A stretch of DNA of 11,032 nucleotides. Origin: JAWOFN01 sp046497505 [NCBI: bacterium]. Lineage in GTDB: Bacteria; Blakebacterota; Blakebacteria; Blakebacterales. The position numbers and the translations under genes were made by a program. The notes under the pieces were generated by a model. It was given only the letters and a program-made list of their open reading frames with translations. It made no database searches and was not told the DNA's origin. Location of the stretch: contig JAWOFN010000097.1 of assembly GCA_046497505.1 (NCBI GenBank), positions 1-11,032 of the forward strand, read 5' to 3'. Below are positions 5,770 through 11,032 of this stretch, piece by piece. Each line of letters begins with the position of its first letter. Within the stretch, counting starts at the first letter, position 1.

Positions 5770-8700
5770 GTGAGCTCGTTCCTGTCGTTCGCCCATCTGA
5801 GCGTACGCTCCCATTACTCCTTCCTGCGGGGGGGATCCTCGCCGGAGGAACTCTGCTGCCAGGCGGCCCGGGAGGGGGTACGGTCGCTGGCCCTCACCGA
5901 CGTGAACGGGCTCTACGGGGCAGTGCCCTTCCTGCGGGCGGCCGAGGCAGAGGGGATCCGACCCATCTTCGGGGTGGACCTCCGGGAGCCGATCCCCGGA
6001 AGGGCCGGCCGGACCCGGGAGGAGAACGAGTCCCCCCGTTCCCGGCGGGGGTTCGTGGAGGACCTGCGCCGGGGTCCGGCGGGGCGGCACGTGCCCCGGA
6101 GGGCGATCCTCCTGGTGAAGGGCCAGGATGGATATCCCGTTGTCAACCAGATCGTTACCTCCCGCCACCTCGACCATGACTTCAACCTCCTTCGGGCCCT
6201 GACCGGGCGGGGGGAGGGAGCGGCGGTGCTCACCTCCGACCTGGACCTGCTTGAGGCGCTGGTGGCGGTCCGGGGACCGGAGGACCATCACCTGGCCCTC
6301 CCTTCCTGGGGGCCGTGGCGGCGGCTCTACGGGAAGGCCCGGGACCGGGGGCTCCTGGACGCCGGGGTGGAGCCGGTGGCCGCCGGTGAGGTCTGGTTCG
6401 CCCGGCCGTGGGACCGCTGGAAGCACCACCTCCTCACGGCCGTGGGGCTGAACACCTCTCTCTCGGGGGTGCCCCCCAGCCTGCTGGCCCCGGGGGAGGC
6501 GTGGCTGCAGGGACCCGGGCACATGCTGGAGGTCTTCCGGGACCTCCCGGAGGCGGTCCGGAACGCGGCGGAGCTGGCGGAGGCGTGCAGCGGGGGGCCT
6601 CGTCTCGGCACCCTCCATCTCCCGCGGTCCCCCCTGACCGACCGTCCCGCCCTGGGGCATCTGCGGGAACAGTGCCTGCGGGGCATCGTGTGGCGCTACG
6701 GCACCCGCGATCGTCCCCGGGCCACCTCCGGGCAGATCTGCCCCTCCGACGACCCCCGGTGCCCGGCGCCGGGGCAGGACACCGACCTGCCCGTCCCCGA
6801 CCCCGCCTTGCTCCGGGAGGAGGTGACGCGCCAGTTGGAGCACGAGCTGGGCATCATCGCCGAGATGGGCTACGCCGACTACTTCCTGGTGGTGGCGGAC
6901 ATCGTGCGCTTCGCCCGGGCCGAGGGGATCCCCACCTGCGGGCGGGGCTCGGCGGCCAACAGCGTGGTGGCCTACACCCTGGGTCTCACCCACGTGGACC
7001 CGCTGGCCCACGACCTCTATTTCGAACGCTTCCTCAACCAGGGACGGCGGGACGCCCCCGACGTGGACCTCGACTTCTCCTGGCGCGACCGCGACCGGGT
7101 GCTGGCGTACGTCTACGAGCGTTACGGGCCGGACCGGGTGGCCATGATCGCCACCCAGGTCACCTTCCAGGCGCGAGCGGCGGTGCGGGAGGTGGCCAGG
7201 GCCCACGGGCTCCCGGAGGGGGAGATCGCCGAGGTCTCCAGGCGGCTGGGCCGCTTCGGCGATGCCCGGGAACTGCGGGAGAAGATCGACGCCAGCCCCC
7301 GCTTCCGCGGGATCGATCTCACCGAGGAGCCGTGGCGCAGCGTTTTGGAGGCGGCCGAACATCTCGACGGGGTCCCCCGGCACCTGGGGCTGCACCCCGG
7401 GGGAATCCTCATCGCCCCCGGGCCCCTCACCGACCATCTCCCCCTGGAGCGTACGGCGAAGGGGCTGGTAGCGACCCAGTGGGACATGTACCCGGTGGAG
7501 GATGCGGGGCTGGTCAAGATCGACCTGCTGGGCAACCGGTCCCTGGCCGTCATCGACGACGCCTGTTCCGAGGTGGAGCGGCTGCACGGGCACTCGATCT
7601 CCTACGCGCACTTCGATCCCACCGAGGACGCCGAGACGCGGGCCCTCCTGCAGCGGGGCGACACGGTGGGATGCTTCTACGTGGAGAGCCCCGCCATGCG
7701 GGGGCTGCTCCAGAAGCTGGGATGCGACGATTTCGAGGGACTGGTGGCCGCCTCCAGCATCATCCGGCCCGGCGTCTCCTCCAGCGGGATGATGCACGCC
7801 TACATCGCGCGCTGCCACGGCGAACCCTTCAGCTACCTGCATCCGAAGATGGAGGACCTGCTGGGGTCCACCTACGGGGTGATGTGCTACCAGGAGGACG
7901 TCATCAAGGTGGCCCACCACATCGCCGGGCTCTCCCTGGCGGACGCGGACGGACTGCGCAAGAGCATGAGCAGGAAGCGGGACCATGAGCGGATCGAGGG
8001 CTACCGGCAGCAGTTCCTGGAGGGGGCGGCGGAGCAGGGGACCGACCCCGCCGTGGCCGAGGAGCTGTGGCGCCAGGTCGAGTCGTTCGGGGGCTATTCC
8101 TTCTGCAAGGCCCACTCCGCCTCCTACGCCCTGGTCTCCTTCCAGGCGGTGTGGCTCCGGGCGCACTATCCCGGGGAGTTCATGGCGGCGGTGCTGAGCA
8201 ACCGCGGCGGTTTCTACACCACCTTCGCCTACATCTCCGAGGCGGTACGCATGGGGCTGCAGCTCCGGGGCCCGGATGTGAACGCGAGCCGGGAGGTCTA
8301 CACCGGGTACACCTTCGACGAGGGGGAGGGGAGAGAGGGGTACAGGGGGTGGCTGCGGATCGGACTCTGCCAGGTGGGGGGGCTGAGCGGGGAGGGATGC
8401 CGGGCCCTGGTGGCCGAGCGGGAGCGGGGCGGTCGGTACACCGGGTTCGACGACCTGGTCCGCCGGGTCCCCCTCACCCCCGGGGAGCTGGAGGCCCTCA
8501 TCCGCTGCGGGGCCCTGGACGGCCTGGAGGAGGGGACCCGCCCCGAGCTGATGTGGCGGGCCCTGGTCCGGGAGCGGCGTCGGGTACCCTGCCGGGGGAG
8601 GGAGGCGCGGGGAGACCCCCTCCGCCTCCCCCTGGAGATGCCCGTTCCCCGGGAACCTCCCCCGACCCCGGAGTACGATCCCCTCACCCTGCTGGGCCTC

Positions 8701-9363
8701 GAGGCCGAGACGCTGGGCTGCCTGGTGAGCACCCACCCCCTCGCCCTCTGCCGGGATGCGGTGGAGGAGGAGCGGGGCCGCCGGGGTCCCCCTTTCATTC
8801 GGGGGGAGGAACTGGCCGACCGAGCGGGGGAGCGGGTGCGTCTGGCGGGATGGATGGTCACGGCCAAACCGGTCCACACCGTCCATGACGAGGTGATGGA
8901 GTTCATCTCCTTCGAGGATGCCACCGCCCTCTACGAGGTGACGGTCTTCCCCGCCGTCTATCGGCGCTACGCCTCCCGGCTCCTGACACGGGGGCCCTTC
9001 GTGCTCACCGGGAGGGTGGAGGAGGAGTGGGGGGCGGTGAGCCTGACCCTGGAGCGGCTGCGGGTCCTGGGAGGGGAAAAATGTCCGGGACCGATAAACG
9101 GGGAGACACATCCCCTCGTTCCCGGTCCGACGCGGCAGGGAGGATATCCCGCGCGAGCACCCAGGACGACCGAGACCGAGCTTACCCATCGGAGTCCCGG
9201 GTGCTGGAAGGCCCCGGCTCGAAAGGGTCGGGGCCTTCCCCTGTCAGGGACGGGTATCCGGCTGGCCTCCTCCCGGAAGAAGCTCCCCGCCCGCGCTCCT
9301 CCACCCATCGGGCCCGCGAGGCCGCGGTTTTCGGATCCGCCGGATGATGGAAGGCAGTGTTGA
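5770..9363 (+). CDS. dnaE2: Error-prone C-family DNA polymerase, DnaE2-type
   Basis: This enzyme is a second Pol III alpha-like polymerase, used for lesion bypass and induced mutagenesis. The N-terminal PHP domain begins HLSVRSHYSFLRGG and LALTDVNGLYGAV. The palm has GRGSAANS, then PDVDLDF with D433 and D435, and LVKIDLLGNRS with D585, so the three catalytic aspartates are present. FGGYSFCKAHSASYALV and an OB domain (about 1023-1098, MEFISFEDATALYEVTVF) follow. In the PHP domain the first histidine pair is altered (R13, H15), and charged insertions occur at about 80-115 and 310-340. The conserved part ends near RVLGG (residue 1102). The formal frame then adds about 95 low-complexity residues across a strong hairpin, so the real end may be earlier; I see no SRDF-type C-terminus. 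GTG at 5770 follows GAGGAGGG. It lies last in the cassette, so expression with the Y-family polymerase is likely. Confidence 0.9.
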   Translation: MSSFLSFAHLSVRSHYSFLRGGSSPEELCCQAAREGVRSLALTDVNGLYGAVPFLRAAEAEGIRPIFGVDLREPIPGRAGRTREENESPRSRRGFVEDLRRGPAGRHVPRRAILLVKGQDGYPVVNQIVTSRHLDHDFNLLRALTGRGEGAAVLTSDLDLLEALVAVRGPEDHHLALPSWGPWRRLYGKARDRGLLDAGVEPVAAGEVWFARPWDRWKHHLLTAVGLNTSLSGVPPSLLAPGEAWLQGPGHMLEVFRDLPEAVRNAAELAEACSGGPRLGTLHLPRSPLTDRPALGHLREQCLRGIVWRYGTRDRPRATSGQICPSDDPRCPAPGQDTDLPVPDPALLREEVTRQLEHELGIIAEMGYADYFLVVADIVRFARAEGIPTCGRGSAANSVVAYTLGLTHVDPLAHDLYFERFLNQGRRDAPDVDLDFSWRDRDRVLAYVYERYGPDRVAMIATQVTFQARAAVREVARAHGLPEGEIAEVSRRLGRFGDARELREKIDASPRFRGIDLTEEPWRSVLEAAEHLDGVPRHLGLHPGGILIAPGPLTDHLPLERTAKGLVATQWDMYPVEDAGLVKIDLLGNRSLAVIDDACSEVERLHGHSISYAHFDPTEDAETRALLQRGDTVGCFYVESPAMRGLLQKLGCDDFEGLVAASSIIRPGVSSSGMMHAYIARCHGEPFSYLHPKMEDLLGSTYGVMCYQEDVIKVAHHIAGLSLADADGLRKSMSRKRDHERIEGYRQQFLEGAAEQGTDPAVAEELWRQVESFGGYSFCKAHSASYALVSFQAVWLRAHYPGEFMAAVLSNRGGFYTTFAYISEAVRMGLQLRGPDVNASREVYTGYTFDEGEGREGYRGWLRIGLCQVGGLSGEGCRALVAERERGGRYTGFDDLVRRVPLTPGELEALIRCGALDGLEEGTRPELMWRALVRERRRVPCRGREARGDPLRLPLEMPVPREPPPTPEYDPLTLLGLEAETLGCLVSTHPLALCRDAVEEERGRRGPPFIRGEELADRAGERVRLAGWMVTAKPVHTVHDEVMEFISFEDATALYEVTVFPAVYRRYASRLLTRGPFVLTGRVEEEWGAVSLTLERLRVLGGEKCPGPINGETHPLVPGPTRQGGYPARAPRTTETELTHRSPGCWKAPARKGRGLPLSGTGIRLASSRKKLPARAPPPIGPARPRFSDPPDDGRQC

Positions 9364-9521
9364 CCTCGAGGCGGTCGGAGCAGTCCTTGAGGGAGGAGAG
9401 GGGATCGAAGCCGGAGCCGGCGGTGCCGACGAGCACGCCTGCGGCTGCGGCTTCGTCTCTCCCGTGGGCGTCTCGGGATCGTGACGCTCCCAGAACGGCA
9501 CCCCAGGCCCATGGATCCTTC
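9076..9521. other. Poorly conserved stretch between the DnaE domains and the exported protein
   Basis: Between the end of the DnaE OB domain and the start of the next gene I see no recognisable domain. The DnaE frame remains open to 9363 with proline- and arginine-rich text that looks non-coding. A stop in the +1 frame lies at 9095-9097. The terminator-like hairpin is at 9206-9239. A minus-strand ORF (9521 to 9182) has fair third-position G/C but no family I recognise, and its ATG overlaps the ATG of the plus-strand gene. The stretch presumably holds the promoter for the gene at 9522, but I cannot mark one. Confidence 0.4.
9206..9239. terminator. Strong hairpin, likely transcription terminator of the polymerase cassette
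   Basis: Perfect 11-base arms GGAAGGCCCCG and CGGGGCCTTCC enclose a 12-base loop that can extend the stem by G-T and C-G pairs. It is by far the strongest hairpin I noticed in the window. No T run follows on the plus strand (CCTGTCAGGG), so it is not a textbook intrinsic terminator, and it could act on both strands. It lies inside the formal DnaE frame but beyond the conserved domains. Confidence 0.5.
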
Positions 9522-11032
9522 ATGCACGATGCGAGAGACATATGCGGCCGGCGCATCCGGGGACTCGTCCCGGCGGTCCTCCTCTCCCTGCTCGCCGCGG
9601 TCTCGGCCGCGGGGGCCGGGAGCGGTCCCCGGGACGGGAACGACGCGGTGGAGGCGGGACTCCGTGCCCTTCGTTCCGGAGACGCGCCCCTCGCCATCTC
9701 CCTGCTGCGGGCGAGTGCCCCCTCGGAGGAGGCCCTCTCCGGGGAGGCCCACCTCGGGCTGGGTGTGGCCTACACCCGCATGGGACGCTGGGACTCGGCG
9801 GTCCGCTCCTTCCGCCTGGGCCGCGAGAGCCTGGGACCGGTCCTGGCCGGCTGGGCCCTGTATCAGCAGGTCCTGGCCCTGGAGGCCGCAGGGCGGAGCG
9901 AGGAGGCCCGGCGACTGCTCGCCTCGGACATGCGGGCCCTCACCCCGCCCCTGCGGGACCGGTTCCTGCGACTGCGTCTGGAGTGGGCCCGGGCAGCGGG
10001 TGACGTGGAGACCGAGGCCGGACTGCTGGAACGCCGGCTCCGTGAGGGGAGGGGGGACCGCGCCTCGGCAGCGGAACGTCTGGGGCGGATCCATGCCTCG
10101 GCCCCCCCGCGGGCCCGGGGATACCTGCTCAGGGCACTGGAGGTTCCGGGGAGCGACGAGGCACGGAGCCGGGCCGCCCGGACGCTGCTGGAGGAGGGGG
10201 GCCTGACCCCGGGACAGCGTCTGCTGGCGGGAGAGGCCCTCCACGCGGTGGCGGACTGGGACGGTGCGGTACGTGCCTTCCGTCCCGTCCTGGAGGGGGA
10301 TGTCCCCGATGCGCTGCGCCTGGAAGCACGGTATCGGTTGGGACTGGCTCTCTACAGGGGCCGGCACTACCGGCAGGCCGGGCAGGCCTTCTCTGCTGTG
10401 GCCGAGCGGCCGGGGCGGTTCCGGACCGGTGCGGGTTACTACGCGGCCCGGGCCGCGGCTGCTTCCAGCGCGACCCCGGAGGCCGTGTCGGCCCTCACCT
10501 CCTTCGCAGACACCTTCCCGGGGAGCCGCTGGGCTCCCCGGGCCCTGCGGGACGCCGCCGAGCGGCTGTATCGCCGGGACTGCACGCAGGCCCGGGAGGT
10601 CACCGAGCGCCTCCTGCGTGAGTATCCCGCACACTGGCAGAACGCAGACGCCATCTTCCAGATGGGAAGCTGCGCCCTGGAGGGGGGGGCCCGGGAGGAG
10701 GCGCAGAGGTGGTTCGAGCGCCTGGGCCGCGGGGTCCATCACCCCCACGAGAAGGCCCGCGGCTGGTATTGGGCAGGGCGGACGGCGGTCGCGCGGGGTG
10801 ACAGCGCCGCGGCGTGGACCTTCCTGGAGCGGGCCGCCGACCGCTACCCCGATACCTGGTACGGCTCCCTGGCGGTCGGTGAACTGGGGCGGGAGGAGGT
10901 GGGGGCCGCCCCGGACGCGGGATGGGTCGGTCAGCGGGACCTCACCGTGCCCGAGTGGGCGGACCGGCATGGCGTCGGCGCCTCTTCCAGCCACTGCGCC
11001 AGGGAATCGGGCTCCGGATTCTCGTGCCAGGC
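9522..11032 (+). CDS. Exported helical-repeat protein, probable Slt70-type lytic murein transglycosylase, 3' end missing
   Basis: The frame stays open for 503 residues to the window edge. The N-terminus is a signal peptide: a basic start (MHDARDICGRRIRG), a hydrophobic core (LVPAVLLSLLAAVSAAGAG), then a polar mature part, so the product is periplasmic. Alanine/leucine-rich helical repeats of TPR or Slt superhelix type follow (EAHLGLGVAYTRMGRWDSAV; ARYRLGLALYRGRHYRQAG; WYWAGRTAVARGDSAAAW). The segment RAADRYPDTWYGSLAVGELG closely recalls the repeat just before the catalytic domain of soluble lytic transglycosylases, which cleave peptidoglycan to 1,6-anhydro-muropeptides. The last residues, RHGVGA then ARESGSGF (E495), may be the start of the SLT domain with its catalytic glutamate. 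I chose the ATG at 9522 because it opens the signal peptide; no clear ribosome site is seen. A different TPR protein remains possible. Confidence 0.65.
   Translation, partial: MHDARDICGRRIRGLVPAVLLSLLAAVSAAGAGSGPRDGNDAVEAGLRALRSGDAPLAISLLRASAPSEEALSGEAHLGLGVAYTRMGRWDSAVRSFRLGRESLGPVLAGWALYQQVLALEAAGRSEEARRLLASDMRALTPPLRDRFLRLRLEWARAAGDVETEAGLLERRLREGRGDRASAAERLGRIHASAPPRARGYLLRALEVPGSDEARSRAARTLLEEGGLTPGQRLLAGEALHAVADWDGAVRAFRPVLEGDVPDALRLEARYRLGLALYRGRHYRQAGQAFSAVAERPGRFRTGAGYYAARAAAASSATPEAVSALTSFADTFPGSRWAPRALRDAAERLYRRDCTQAREVTERLLREYPAHWQNADAIFQMGSCALEGGAREEAQRWFERLGRGVHHPHEKARGWYWAGRTAVARGDSAAAWTFLERAADRYPDTWYGSLAVGELGREEVGAAPDAGWVGQRDLTVPEWADRHGVGASSSHCARESGSGFSCQ

Noticed and set aside
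5548-9189. A 1,213-codon open frame on the minus strand
   Set aside because: It lies antisense to DnaE2, which has clear motifs. The text is rich in G, P, R and H with no domain; long antisense frames are expected in DNA with very high third-position G/C.
9182-9523. Minus-strand ORF starting MKDPWAWGAVLG, divergent from the exported protein
   Set aside because: Codon bias in the middle is fair, but its ATG overlaps the ATG of the plus-strand gene, it contains the terminator-like hairpin, and I recognise no family. It cannot be ruled out.
8967-10994. A 675-codon open frame on the minus strand across the DnaE end and the exported protein
   Set aside because: It spans two unrelated plus-strand genes, has no motif and shows the same G/P/R-rich shadow composition.
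1-11032. tRNA, rRNA, CRISPR array, transposase or integrase, att site
   Set aside because: No cloverleaf, rRNA core, regular spacer array, insertion-sequence gene or terminal inverted repeats were recognised on either strand.

Overview
This is a GC-rich window from a Gram-negative bacterium. The cell-envelope type follows from an RND efflux operon with a lipoprotein adaptor and a TolC-type outer-membrane factor, and from a secreted protein that looks like a lytic murein transglycosylase. The sequence alone does not fix the phylum. High-GC groups such as Gemmatimonadota, Acidobacteriota, Nitrospirota or some Proteobacteria are possible.

Layout. Positions 1-1626 (minus strand) carry a CusCBA/CzcCBA-like heavy-metal efflux operon read right to left: outer-membrane factor, adaptor, RND permease. 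The genes are joined by start/stop overlaps. The permease N-terminus looks normal and runs off the left edge. The outer-membrane factor and the adaptor both lack large internal parts, and the adaptor also has a frameshift in a seven-C run, so this locus looks decayed. Positions 1640-2755 (plus) encode an intact GT4 glycosyltransferase that starts only 13 bases from the efflux operon. Positions 2756-2876 hold an imperfect 26-bp direct repeat.

The core of the window is a plus-strand set of DNA-damage-type genes. It contains a small UmuD-sized protein with an S24/LexA-like fold that seems to lack the catalytic lysine (2877-3278), a DUF429 protein with an RNase H-like fold (3481-4311), a Y-family DNA polymerase with complete catalytic acids and a clamp-binding motif (4380-5663), and a DnaE2-type C-family polymerase (5770-9363). 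This resembles the ImuA-ImuB-DnaE2 mutagenesis cassette. Here ImuA is absent, the Y-family partner looks catalytically competent, and a DUF429 protein and an S24-like protein take the accessory positions. I infer that the proteins act together in translesion synthesis or DNA repair. The inference rests on gene order and families only.

A strong hairpin at 9206-9239 lies within the formal end of the DnaE reading frame and probably ends the transcript. From 9522 to the right edge is an exported, helical-repeat protein that resembles the U/L-shaped part of Slt70-type lytic transglycosylases. It is cut by the window just where a catalytic SLT domain would begin.

Several one-base frame problems (adaptor, Y-polymerase C-terminus, possibly the DnaE tail) lie in or near G/C runs. 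They could be real mutations or assembly errors.
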